From: an uncultured Flammeovirgaceae bacterium | GTDB taxonomy: Bacteria > Bacteroidota > Bacteroidia > Cytophagales > Cyclobacteriaceae | DNA length: 64,000 bases | Reading direction: 5' to 3' | NCBI GenBank assembly: GCA_937883755.1 | Contig: CAKZYA010000006.1 | Span: forward strand, 62,001 to 126,000 | Shown here: positions 51,138-59,266 of the stretch, one piece after another | Position numbering within the stretch: the stretch's first letter is position 1 | Layout: each line of letters starts with the position of its first letter | Translations under genes and position numbers: made by a program | The notes under the pieces: generated by a model | The model's input: the letters and a program-made list of their open reading frames with translations, nothing else | Told to the model about the DNA's origin: nothing | Databases searched by the model: none

Positions 51138-51863
51138 ATGACTAAGCCAAATGTGATCGAAGTACAGGAACTGACGAAAAAGTTTGGTGATTTCACCGCG
51201 GTGGATGCGATTACCTTTGAGGTGGAACGCGGAGAGATATTCGGGTTTCTGGGAGCCAACGGAGCTGGAAAAACTACGGCGATGCGAATGCTCACTGGCC
51301 TGAGCAAACCTACAGCAGGTAAAGGCTCAGTCGCCGGGCTAGACGTAGTACGGCAGTCGGAGAAGATCAAGGAGCGCATCGGCTATATGTCGCAAAAATT
51401 CAGCCTCTATAACGACCTGACCGTCAAGGAAAACATCCGATTCTACGGTGGAGTATACGGGCTTTCACGCCAGCAGATTCGGGAGAAAACAGCAACGATT
51501 CTTAACGATCTCCAGCTTACCGAAGTAGCTAACAAGCAAGTAAAATCTCTACCGTTAGGTTGGAAACAGCGCTTGGCTTTTGCCATATCCATGGTGCACG
51601 ATCCGGACATTGTGTTTCTGGATGAGCCTACCGGAGGGGTAGACCCGCACGTGAGAAGGCAGTTCTGGGAAGCTATTTACAGTGCAGCCGAAAAAGGCCG
51701 CACCATCTTCGTTACCACTCACTATATGGACGAAGCAGAATACTGCGACCGAGTGTCTATTATGGTTGCCGGAAAAATAGAGGCGCTCGATACCCCTAGC
51801 CAATTGAAGCAACAGTTTGAAGTGCAGACCATGGACGAGGTATTTCTCAAACTAGCTCGATAA
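51138..51863 (+). CDS. ABC transporter ATPase, C-terminal-half-of-YbhF type
   Basis: 241 residues. FLGANGAGKTTAMRMLTGL is Walker A and DIVFLDEPTGGVDPH is Walker B, but the signature reads LPLGWKQRLAFAISM instead of LSGGxxQ. The second ATPase half of YbhF has the same LPLGxKQR variant, so the pair (this gene and the preceding one, 9 bp apart) is a split YbhF. One ATP site of the heterodimer would thus be degenerate, as in many asymmetric exporters. Confidence 0.9.
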   Translation: MTKPNVIEVQELTKKFGDFTAVDAITFEVERGEIFGFLGANGAGKTTAMRMLTGLSKPTAGKGSVAGLDVVRQSEKIKERIGYMSQKFSLYNDLTVKENIRFYGGVYGLSRQQIREKTATILNDLQLTEVANKQVKSLPLGWKQRLAFAISMVHDPDIVFLDEPTGGVDPHVRRQFWEAIYSAAEKGRTIFVTTHYMDEAEYCDRVSIMVAGKIEALDTPSQLKQQFEVQTMDEVFLKLAR

Positions 51864-51888
51864 ACAAGTAAACCATAAATAAAAAGCT

Positions 51889-52314
51889 ATGAAACAGATC
51901 GTATTGATAGTCATTACCGCGATAGCGTTCATGAACTTCACCCCCGCCAATATAGGTAAAGTGACGGTAGAGCTTACTGGAATTGAGAAAACGGAGGGGC
52001 AGGTTGTATTTATGCTCTTTGATCAGGAAGATGGCTTTCCCAACCAGCCCGACAAAGCCTTGAAAAAGGGTATTGTCCAAAAATACAGCGATAAAGCTAC
52101 TTATTCTTTCGAGGGCATTCCTTACGGCACCTACGCCATTGCTGTTTTTCACGATGAGAATAGTGACGGAGAGATTGAAAGAAATTTTGTGGGAATGCCC
52201 AAAGAATCAGTCGGAGCTACTAATATGTTCAAGATGGGTAGACCCAATTTCAATAAATGCTCCTTCGAGCTGAAGGAAGATGAGAAGAAACTCAATATGG
52301 TATTTATCATTTAG
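51889..52314 (+). CDS. DUF2141 protein inside the efflux operon
   Basis: 141 residues with a signal peptide (KQIVLIVITAIAFMNFTPA) and a DUF2141 domain (GQVVFMLFDQEDGFP, YGTYAIAVFHDENSDGE, FVGMPKESVGATN). Such proteins are small periplasmic or surface beta-sandwiches of unknown role. Placing it between an ATPase and a permease gene of the same exporter (25 bp and 3 bp gaps) is unusual and suggests it assists this pump, for example by binding a substrate in the periplasm. Confidence 0.85.
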   Translation: MKQIVLIVITAIAFMNFTPANIGKVTVELTGIEKTEGQVVFMLFDQEDGFPNQPDKALKKGIVQKYSDKATYSFEGIPYGTYAIAVFHDENSDGEIERNFVGMPKESVGATNMFKMGRPNFNKCSFELKEDEKKLNMVFII

Positions 52315-52317
52315 AGG

Positions 52318-53427
52318 ATGGGAAAAGTATTCTGGGCATTTGTACGGAAAGAGTTCTATCACATCATCCGGGATAAGCGCACGCTGCTCATCCTTTTCGG
52401 GATGCCGTTAGCCCAGATTCTCATTTTTGGCTATGCGGTCACCAACGAATTCAATGATGCTGAGATCGATGTGCTAGATTACGCTCGTGACGAAGCTAGC
52501 CAGCAGTTAATCCAGCATCTGCAAAGCTCCGGTAACTTCGTGGTCAATAATGTACTGACTTCCGAAAAGGAGATAGAAGCAGGAATGAGAGCGGGCAACG
52601 CAAAAGTAGTAGTAGCCATTCCGGACGATTTTTCCGAAATGCTCTACGCTGGTCAGCCCCAGAAAGTGCAGGTTATCGCTGATGGTTCCGATCCTAATAA
52701 TGCCACCACCCTGGTGCAGTACGTCACCCAGATGGTCAACAGCTTTGAAATGGAGCGGCGGGAGATTTCCCCCAACCCCTACCAGATAGGTATCGAAACC
52801 CGCATGATGTACAATCCACAACTGGTGGGCGCATATAATTTCGTACCGGGTACTATCGCTCTAATCTTGCTGATCATCTGTGCGATGCTCACCTCCCTTA
52901 CTATCGCGCGAGAAAAAGAACTGGGTACGATGGAGATACTGTTGGTTTCCCCTTTGCCCCCTCTACTGATTATTGCCGGTAAAGTAACACCCTACGCCTT
53001 TCTGTCCTTCATCAATGCGGTACTAGTGTTGCTAATTGGCTACTTCGTTTTCGATGTTCCAGTAGTAGGTAGTGTTGGGCTTTTGCTGCTGATGTGCTTT
53101 CTGTATGTAGTAACAGCCCTGTCGTTAGGTATTTTGATCTCGACTGCATCGGCCACTCAGCAGGATGCGATGATGCGGTCGTTGATGGGACTGATGATGC
53201 CCTCGATGATTCTGTCCGGTTTCATTTTCCCGCTAGCCAGTATGCCACTGATACTTCAGTACCTAGGGAAAATTGTACCGGCCACTTACTTTATTGAGAT
53301 TCTGAAGGGAGTGATGCTGCGCGGAGTGGGCCTGAACTTTATTCTATTTGAGGTAGGCATACTGTTACTAATGACTGTGGTGCTACTGCTACTGACGTGG
53401 CGAAATTTTAAAATACGGTTAGAGTGA
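52318..53427 (+). CDS. ABC-2 type permease (YbhS/YbhR-like), first
   Basis: 369 residues, ABC-2 layout: one membrane helix (LLILFGMPLAQILIFGYAV), a periplasmic domain of about 150 residues (IQHLQSSGNFVVNNVLTSEK, VIADGSDPNNATTL), then five helices with LTSLTIAREKELGTMEILLVSPL, the conserved E-loop that meets the ATPase, and MMPSMILSGFIFPLASMP. Works with the second permease as a heterodimer to form the export channel for drugs or lipids. Confidence 0.92.
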   Translation: MGKVFWAFVRKEFYHIIRDKRTLLILFGMPLAQILIFGYAVTNEFNDAEIDVLDYARDEASQQLIQHLQSSGNFVVNNVLTSEKEIEAGMRAGNAKVVVAIPDDFSEMLYAGQPQKVQVIADGSDPNNATTLVQYVTQMVNSFEMERREISPNPYQIGIETRMMYNPQLVGAYNFVPGTIALILLIICAMLTSLTIAREKELGTMEILLVSPLPPLLIIAGKVTPYAFLSFINAVLVLLIGYFVFDVPVVGSVGLLLLMCFLYVVTALSLGILISTASATQQDAMMRSLMGLMMPSMILSGFIFPLASMPLILQYLGKIVPATYFIEILKGVMLRGVGLNFILFEVGILLLMTVVLLLLTWRNFKIRLE

Positions 53428-53441
53428 TTAAGGATTTCAGA

Positions 53442-53478
53442 ACGTCATTGCGCGCGAGATACGAGCAAAGCAATCTCC
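53442..53478 (+). repeat. Interspersed GTCATTGCGAG-type repeat, copy 2
   Basis: ACGTCATTGCGCGCGAGATA then CGAGCAAAGCAATCTCC, the plus-strand version of the element at 22-64. It sits within the 81-bp gap between the two permease genes of one operon, so it was inserted in transcribed DNA and could lower expression of the second permease. Confidence 0.65.
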
Positions 53479-53508
53479 TACAAATGGATCGATTTTAAAC
53501 AGAATAAT

Positions 53509-54633
53509 ATGAAGATACTAGGCTATCTCATTCAGAAAGAATTTATCCAGATCATCCGGAACAAAGCATTGCTGCCGATGATGACCATTTTGCCGATTGT
53601 GCAGCTTATTGTGCTATCGAACGCAGCTTCCAACGAGGTGAAGGATATTAAAATTGTACTGGTAGATAAAGATCAGTCGGAAATATCGCGGGCACTCACC
53701 AACAAGATTGTAGCGAACGATCGGTTCACGCTAGTTTCCGCTCCGTTCGACAATCAGGAAGCTTTTAATCTGATGCAGAAAAACCAGGCTGATATTGTAT
53801 TGGAAATACCCATTGACTTTGAAAAAGCCTACTACCGGGGCGAGACTCCCAAAGTGCAAATGTTGGTGAACGCTATCAACGGGCAACAGGCAACGGTAGG
53901 CTCGGGCTACCTGAACAGTATTATCGCTTCTCTAAATGCTGAGATCATCCAGCGAGAGCCGATGATGATCAGTACGGTACAAAATCAGATAGCTTCGGTA
54001 GTGGTTTCCTCCAACAGTTGGTATAATCCCGAACTTAAGTATCCGCATTTTATGGCTCCGGGCATTCTGGCCGAACTAACCGCTTTGCTCACCATTGTAC
54101 TTTCGGCTATGAACGTAGTGCGTGAGCGGGAAATAGGAACTATTGAGCAGATCAACGTAACCCCTATCAAGAAATGGCAATTCATTGTCGGCAAGCTGGT
54201 GCCATTTCTCTGCGTGGGATTGATCTTACTAACCGTGGGTCTAATCGCCAGTAAGCTGATTTTCGACATTCCCATGCGTGGTAGTATTGCGCTAATCTTC
54301 GGTTACGCCATCATTAATCTCATCTGTGTTTTAGGACTAGGATTACTCATCTCCAACTTCGCCAACACCCAACAGCAGGCCATCTTCGTTGCTTTCTTTT
54401 TTGTGATGATATTTATTCTGATGTGCGGGCTGTTCACTCCGATAGACAGCATGCCTAAGTGGGCGCAGTACCTTACCATCCCTAATCCCTTAGCTCATTT
54501 CATCTCCGTCAGCCGAAAAGTATTGCTCAAAGGCAGCGGCTTTGTGGATATCCGATGGGAGTTCATTTACACCTTCCTGCTCGCTATTGTCTTCAATACA
54601 TTGGCAGTGTGGAGCTACAAAAAGCAAGAATAA
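53509..54633 (+). CDS. ABC-2 type permease (YbhS/YbhR-like), second
   Basis: 374 residues, same fold as the first permease: first helix (LPMMTILPIVQLIVLSNAAS), a periplasmic domain (VLEIPIDFEKAYYRGETPK), then five helices with MNVVREREIGTIEQINVTPI (ATPase-contact loop) and the final FVMIFILMCGLFTPIDSMP. Last gene of the TetR-controlled efflux operon. No terminator is evident before the next gene, 163 bp away. Confidence 0.92.
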   Translation: MKILGYLIQKEFIQIIRNKALLPMMTILPIVQLIVLSNAASNEVKDIKIVLVDKDQSEISRALTNKIVANDRFTLVSAPFDNQEAFNLMQKNQADIVLEIPIDFEKAYYRGETPKVQMLVNAINGQQATVGSGYLNSIIASLNAEIIQREPMMISTVQNQIASVVVSSNSWYNPELKYPHFMAPGILAELTALLTIVLSAMNVVREREIGTIEQINVTPIKKWQFIVGKLVPFLCVGLILLTVGLIASKLIFDIPMRGSIALIFGYAIINLICVLGLGLLISNFANTQQQAIFVAFFFVMIFILMCGLFTPIDSMPKWAQYLTIPNPLAHFISVSRKVLLKGSGFVDIRWEFIYTFLLAIVFNTLAVWSYKKQE

Positions 54634-54796
54634 GCCATTTAAAAGCTAAATCTTTACCTACTGACAGAATCGCCTAATTAGGTTTTTGCAGTAGATCACT
54701 CTTATATTGAGGTTTTTAGAGGGGATCTATGCTTTGTCGGTCAGCTTACCTTTACCTAGTGCATCCTCTTATATCTTTCCGGAAAAAATCAGAGTA

Positions 54797-55753
54797 ATGA
54801 GGCTGAAAATACATCATATCTTTAGCTGGATTTTGTTGTCTATCCTACTTGTTCGGTGTATTGGCACTGATGTGGTAGATGATGCCAACGACATTTTTCC
54901 GATAATTATTCAATCTCCCGCGCAGAATTCACTACTGGTGGGTGAAGCACTAACGCTGACTGCCGAACGTCAGACTATCGGTGGCGAAACCATCCCGACT
55001 GAATCGTTTACCTGGACTAGCTCCAATCCGGATGTAGCTTCGGTAAGTCCGCAGGGTGCTGTAGAGGCAATTGCTGCTGGGCAAACCCGCATTACTGCCG
55101 CAGTAGGAAACTCCATGAGCGAACCTTGGCTACTCACTGTAGTAGCTAACCAAGAGGAGGTAGCTCAAATATCGGTGACTGCTGAACAAACGAGTCTGGA
55201 AATAGGAGAAACATTGCAACTAACGGCAATGGCCAGAAACGTGTCAGGTGAGCTTATGTCTGATCAGATGTTTAGCTGGCAAAGCTCCGACGAAAGTGTG
55301 GTGACCGTCAATGATGCTGGACTGTTAACGGCTATCGGGAACGGATCGGCGGAAATAGTAGCTCGGATAGATGATATAGAAAGTGCCCCCTTCTCAGTAA
55401 TTGTTGGGGCAACGGCTCGCACCGGTACTTTTCAAGGGGTTGGTAGTTACGATGCCAAAGGAATGGGTACTCTCAGTCTGAACGAAGCCGGTGAGCTTAT
55501 TCTCACGACCAGTGATGATTTTGAAACCGAATTTGCGGCGGGTACTTTCTTATACTTGGCAAACAACACTTCAGGCTCTACCGTCGCGGCTGAAGGAGTA
55601 GAGATTGCTGATATATCGGATAACCTAAGTGGAGCCCAGACCTTCAATATCAGTGAGATCAACGAAAATATTGAGCTGGATACTTACCGCTACATTATCA
55701 TTCTTTGTAAACCCTTCCGAATCACTTTTGGCCTGGCCGATTTAGACGCATAG
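54797..55753 (+). CDS. Big_2 / DM13 domain lipoprotein
   Basis: About 318 residues from the ATG at 54797 (MRLKIHHIFSWILL), which gives a lipoprotein signal ending LLVRC; the track start at 54707 adds 30 residues with no role. Two bacterial Ig-like (Big_2) domains (WTSSNPDVASVSPQGAVEAI; WQSSDESVVTVNDAGLLTAI) lead to a C-terminal DM13 domain (GVGSYDAKGMGTLSL, DTYRYIIILCKPFRITFGLA). DM13 domains have a conserved Cys and are predicted to take part in redox at the cell surface. Followed 5 bp later by an outer-membrane barrel gene: likely a surface pair. Confidence 0.87.
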   Translation: MRLKIHHIFSWILLSILLVRCIGTDVVDDANDIFPIIIQSPAQNSLLVGEALTLTAERQTIGGETIPTESFTWTSSNPDVASVSPQGAVEAIAAGQTRITAAVGNSMSEPWLLTVVANQEEVAQISVTAEQTSLEIGETLQLTAMARNVSGELMSDQMFSWQSSDESVVTVNDAGLLTAIGNGSAEIVARIDDIESAPFSVIVGATARTGTFQGVGSYDAKGMGTLSLNEAGELILTTSDDFETEFAAGTFLYLANNTSGSTVAAEGVEIADISDNLSGAQTFNISEINENIELDTYRYIIILCKPFRITFGLADLDA

Positions 55754-55758
55754 TAATT

Positions 55759-56604
55759 ATGAAATCTATTCGCATACTCTTATTTATTAGCATATTGACC
55801 CTTCCATCGGTGGTTTTGGCCGGAGGAGGTTGGACGCAGCCTCTAAAATCGGGATACTTCAAGCTGGGACAGAATTTTATCATTGCCAACCAATTTTATC
55901 AACCTGACGGCGAAATTGTAGATATTACTACTGTTAGCCTCTATACCACCAGCGCCTATTTAGAATACGGATTCACTGATCGGCTTACCGGCACGCTTTA
56001 CGTTCCCTTTTTCGTGCGTAGCACGCTAAATGAAGTAGAATATACTTCGGGGCGTCCGTCTGATCCTGGTGACGTTGTGAATAGCATCGGGGATACGGAC
56101 ATTGGCCTTAAATACGGATTATTGCAAAACGGTCCGGTGGTGCTAGCCGTAGGTCTCACCCTAGGTTTGCCTTTGGGCGAAACTGAAGGTGGGGAAACTG
56201 GGCTATTGCAAACTGGCGACGGAGAATTTAATCAACTTCTTACAGTAGAGGCAAGTCGCGCCCTCGGCAATTTCTACGCTACGGCTTTAGTCGGATTTAA
56301 CAATCGTACCGAGGATTTCTCCGATGAATTTCGGTACGGACTTGAGATCGGTCGCTCTTGGAACAACCGCTGGATTACTCAACTTCGGTTTTATGGAGTA
56401 GAATCGTTTATGAACGGAAACACTGAAGGTGGAGGAGGCAACAGTATCTTCGCTAATAATCTGGAGTTTCTAGCCATCACTCCTGAGGTAGCTTACAACA
56501 TTCGTGATAATTTCGGAGTTACGGTTAATGCTGGGTTTGCTGCCTTCGGAAGGCGAATACTGGCCAACCCTAACTACGGAGTAGGTTTGTTCTACACATT
56601 CTAA
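55759..56604 (+). CDS. Outer-membrane barrel protein (phenol-degradation meta-pathway-like)
   Basis: 281 residues. A signal peptide (ILLFISILTLPSVVLA) is followed by alternating strands typical of the MetA-pathway transporter-like barrels: SAYLEYGFTDRLTGTLYVPF, IGDTDIGLKYGLLQ, and VAYNIRDNFGVTVNAGFAAF, with an aromatic C-terminal end (GLFYTF). Such barrels are often found next to DM13 or redox proteins. The gene is 5 bp from the DM13 lipoprotein gene and 8 bp from the hydrolase gene, so the three form one operon. Confidence 0.75.
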   Translation: MKSIRILLFISILTLPSVVLAGGGWTQPLKSGYFKLGQNFIIANQFYQPDGEIVDITTVSLYTTSAYLEYGFTDRLTGTLYVPFFVRSTLNEVEYTSGRPSDPGDVVNSIGDTDIGLKYGLLQNGPVVLAVGLTLGLPLGETEGGETGLLQTGDGEFNQLLTVEASRALGNFYATALVGFNNRTEDFSDEFRYGLEIGRSWNNRWITQLRFYGVESFMNGNTEGGGGNSIFANNLEFLAITPEVAYNIRDNFGVTVNAGFAAFGRRILANPNYGVGLFYTF

Positions 56605-56612
56605 TCATTCTC

Positions 56613-57458
56613 ATGAAGTACTTCTCACTTTTTTTAATTTTTGCCCTATTCACTCAAACCGTTTGGGCTCAAGATGACATTACTATTTGTGGCTTAGCAG
56701 ATGCTGAAAATACCGAGTTATTTGCTTCTCTGGCCGATGATCCGGTTTTTAGAGCTAAGCACGACTTGGTTTCTTACACCCACGAGAACGCTAAGGGCGA
56801 AGAAATAACTTTTGATACTTCCGACGGACAGCAGGGGAGTGCCTATTACTTGGCAGCCAAAGGAAACTCTAATCAGTACCTACTGGTGATTCACGAGTGG
56901 TGGGGACTAAATGATCATATTAAACGAGAGGCTGAAAGGTTGCATAAGGATCTGGATAACGTACACGTGATGGCGTTGGATATTTACGATGGCAAAGTAG
57001 CTACCAGTCGCGAGTTGGCCCAACAGTACATGCAGTCCGTCACTACCGACCGGGCGAAAGCCATCATTGACGGAGCCATTCAGCACGCTGGGGATAATGC
57101 CGAAATTGCTACCATCGGCTGGTGCTTCGGTGGAGGCTGGTCATTAAGAGCTACTATTTTAGCCGATGAGCAAGCGATTGGCTGCGTAATGTATTACGGT
57201 ATGCCAGTGCAGAACATGGAAGAAATCAAAGAGATAGAAACCGATGTGCTAGGAATCTTTGCCGAATACGACGGCTACATCACTCCGAAAGTAGTAAAGG
57301 AATTTGAGCAGCAAATGAAAGAGGCCGACAAAGATATTGAAGTTCACATGTACGAAGCTGACCACGGCTTTGCCAATCCCAGTGGCTCCCGTTACGATGA
57401 AGATGCAGCTAAAGATGCCTACGATAAAACGTTAGCTTTCTTGAAAGAGCGTTTGTAG
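56613..57458 (+). CDS. Exported dienelactone hydrolase-family protein
   Basis: 281 residues with a signal peptide (FSLFLIFALFTQTVWA). The alpha/beta-hydrolase core is of the dienelactone hydrolase type: VIHEWWGLNDHIKREAERL, the nucleophile elbow ATIGWCFGGGWSL with Cys instead of Ser, Asp in FAEYDGYITP and His in MYEADHGFANPSGSRY. It opens a lactone or ester outside the cytoplasm; the substrate is unknown. Third gene of the DM13 operon. Confidence 0.88.
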   Translation: MKYFSLFLIFALFTQTVWAQDDITICGLADAENTELFASLADDPVFRAKHDLVSYTHENAKGEEITFDTSDGQQGSAYYLAAKGNSNQYLLVIHEWWGLNDHIKREAERLHKDLDNVHVMALDIYDGKVATSRELAQQYMQSVTTDRAKAIIDGAIQHAGDNAEIATIGWCFGGGWSLRATILADEQAIGCVMYYGMPVQNMEEIKEIETDVLGIFAEYDGYITPKVVKEFEQQMKEADKDIEVHMYEADHGFANPSGSRYDEDAAKDAYDKTLAFLKERL

Positions 57459-57462
57459 CAAA

Positions 57463-58086
57463 TTAATTAGACACTATTTCTATATTATCAATTTTCCAAT
57501 GGTCATCAATTAGCCTGATGGTGGCTTCACACCTCTTATTCCAGAAATATCTCCCAGAAGAATCTTCATTATAGAATTGACCTGAGATAACCACTACCGT
57601 TGGGTTTACAGCTTCAATATTGATAATTTTTATTCCATCTACTGGTTCCAGTTCTAATGTCCATCGGTAAAAACTGAAGAAGTCACAGCCAATACTTTCG
57701 TAGCCGTCAATATCCTCAAATTGCACGGCCAATTTTTCAAATTCTATGTTACTGATCTGTTCACTGCAATTTTGATAACGTTGTATTTCTTTGCTGATAA
57801 GCGAGTCAGAAAAGTGATGTCTTCTCAAATTGCCAATATACTTTTCCAATGCGATAGTGGACATTCCATTATCGTTAGCAGCGAATCGCGGTTGATATTC
57901 GTCAGTTAATCCCTGCCTAATCGCAGTAAAATACCATTCATAGAAGTCAGTAACATAATCGGCGATTTTGCCTGTATTTACATTTTCTTGACTATACGTG
58001 TGGGTCAGGATATTCGTCAGAGTAATTATGACAATAACCAGTCTTACTTTTTTTCTCGAGATGTTACAAAATCCCCTCATCAGCAA
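57463..58086 (-). CDS. Exported hypothetical protein
   Basis: 207 residues. An uncleaved or cleaved hydrophobic start (VRLVIVIITLTNILTHTYSQ) sends it across the inner membrane. The rest is an alpha+beta domain with several Trp/Tyr (TDFYEWYFTAI, FFSFYRWTLELEPVDG) and a C-terminal strand pair (WNKRCEATIRLIDDHWKIDN), reminiscent of DUF3828/NTF2-like proteins, but I would not assign it. Its start overlaps the end of radC by 23 bp, so it is probably translated with it. Confidence 0.6.
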   Translation of the reverse strand: MLMRGFCNISRKKVRLVIVIITLTNILTHTYSQENVNTGKIADYVTDFYEWYFTAIRQGLTDEYQPRFAANDNGMSTIALEKYIGNLRRHHFSDSLISKEIQRYQNCSEQISNIEFEKLAVQFEDIDGYESIGCDFFSFYRWTLELEPVDGIKIINIEAVNPTVVVISGQFYNEDSSGRYFWNKRCEATIRLIDDHWKIDNIEIVSN

Positions 58087-58765
58087 AGCTCAAGTAACTT
58101 TGATCGGTAAAAATAATATGATCTAGTACGGGTAAATCTAAGTGTTTGCCCGCTTCTTTGAGTTTACGAGTCAGATGAATATCCGCTTCGCTAGGTTTAA
58201 GATTACCCGATGGGTGGTTATGCACTAGTACAATTGAACTGGCAAGTTTTTCCAGTGCTTCCTTAAAAATAGTTTTAGGATCAGCTATCGTACCACTCAC
58301 TCCGCCCTGACTTATGCAGTGGGTATTGATGACCATATTAGCGCGATTAAGCAAAATGATCCAGAACTGTTCTAAAGGCTGATCAAGCAAGTAGGGCTGC
58401 ATAATGCGGTAGGCATCTTCTGAACTTAGAATTTTCTCTCGCTTTATAGGCTCACTACTCTTACGCCTTCGTCCCAATTCCAGTGCACTCACAATGCTAA
58501 TCGCCTTAGCTTCGCCGATTCCCTCAAACTTTTTTAAATCAGCTACCGAGAGTTTCGCTAGTTCGTGTAGGTTGTGATTCACACTGTGTAGAATTATCTT
58601 ACCTACATCTACTGCGCTTTTATCGCGGGTACCCGAGCCAATTAAAATAGCAATCAGTTCAGCGTCCGATAAAGCCCCTCTACCCTTCAGTAATAGTTTT
58701 TCCCGAGGACGATCTTCTTCCGCCCAGCTTAAGATTCCACGTTCTCGCAAATGAGTTTCTTTCAT
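58064..58765 (-). CDS. radC: RadC-family DNA repair/JAB1-MPN protein
   Basis: 233 residues. N-terminal helix-hairpin-helix (LSVADLKKFEGIGEAKAISI) and C-terminal JAB/MPN metalloprotease-like domain with VLVHNHPSGNLKPSEADIHLT and LDHIIFTDQSYLSF (metal HxH and D). Despite its name, a role in repair has not been shown for the family; it is common near mobile DNA. Here it lies after rpsT and before an exported hypothetical, without mobile elements. Confidence 0.93.
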   Translation of the reverse strand: MKETHLRERGILSWAEEDRPREKLLLKGRGALSDAELIAILIGSGTRDKSAVDVGKIILHSVNHNLHELAKLSVADLKKFEGIGEAKAISIVSALELGRRRKSSEPIKREKILSSEDAYRIMQPYLLDQPLEQFWIILLNRANMVINTHCISQGGVSGTIADPKTIFKEALEKLASSIVLVHNHPSGNLKPSEADIHLTRKLKEAGKHLDLPVLDHIIFTDQSYLSFADEGIL

Positions 58766-58781
58766 AGTGAGACGAAGAAAA

Positions 58782-58814
58782 TAAAAAAGCCTTACGCTTG
58801 CTAAGCATAAGGCT
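58782..58814 (-). terminator. Rho-independent terminator of rpsT
   Basis: On the minus strand, AGCCTTATGCTT and AAGCGTAAGGCT form a 12-bp stem with one G-T pair around AGC, followed by TTTTTTATTTT. It lies 25 bp after the rpsT stop, between rpsT and radC. Confidence 0.85.
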
Positions 58815-58838
58815 CATCTATATAATGTATGTACTTTT

Positions 58839-59093
58839 TTACGACAATTGGTTCACGTGCTTCGCTAGGTGTGATTTCTGATGCGCCGCCTTATTCTTAT
58901 GAATGATATTGTTCTTAGCCAATTTGTCAATCATTCCGGCTACTTTTGGGTATAGCTTTTCGGCTTCAGCCTTATCAGTGGCGTTTTCTAAACGCTTGAT
59001 AAACGTGCGAGTAGTTTTCAACTGGTAGCGGTTACGAAGCCGTCGGGTTTCATTAGAACGAATGCGCTTAAGAGCTGACTGATGATTTGCCAT
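58839..59093 (-). CDS. rpsT: 30S ribosomal protein S20
   Basis: 84 residues. MANHQSALKRIRSNETRRLR at the start and KNKAAHQKSHLAKHVNQLS at the end are typical of S20, which binds 16S rRNA early in assembly. The track adds 34 residues from 59195 with no homology; the ATG at 59093 gives the standard length. Followed by a strong terminator, so monocistronic. Confidence 0.96.
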   Translation of the reverse strand: MANHQSALKRIRSNETRRLRNRYQLKTTRTFIKRLENATDKAEAEKLYPKVAGMIDKLAKNNIIHKNKAAHQKSHLAKHVNQLS

Positions 59094-59266
59094 AATTATT
59101 TGATGTATCTGCTTCTGTTCGCTGATGAGAACAGAAAAATTTCCGCTTTGGTTTAAAAGGACTGCAAATTTAGAGATATTTCTCAAATATGCCAATCATA
59201 ATTTAATTGTTTAATCGTACTTGGGTTAGAGAATATAATTACAACTTCTACCTGAGCTATTATCCA

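Noticed and set aside
57480-57500. TATCAATTTTCCAATGG resembling the leader repeat
   Set aside because: It is within the coding sequence of the 57463 gene (WKIDNIEI) and does not precede a start codon.
58064-58086. RadC as a sign of a mobile island
   Set aside because: The neighbours are rpsT and an exported hypothetical; no integrase, attachment site or plasmid gene is present.
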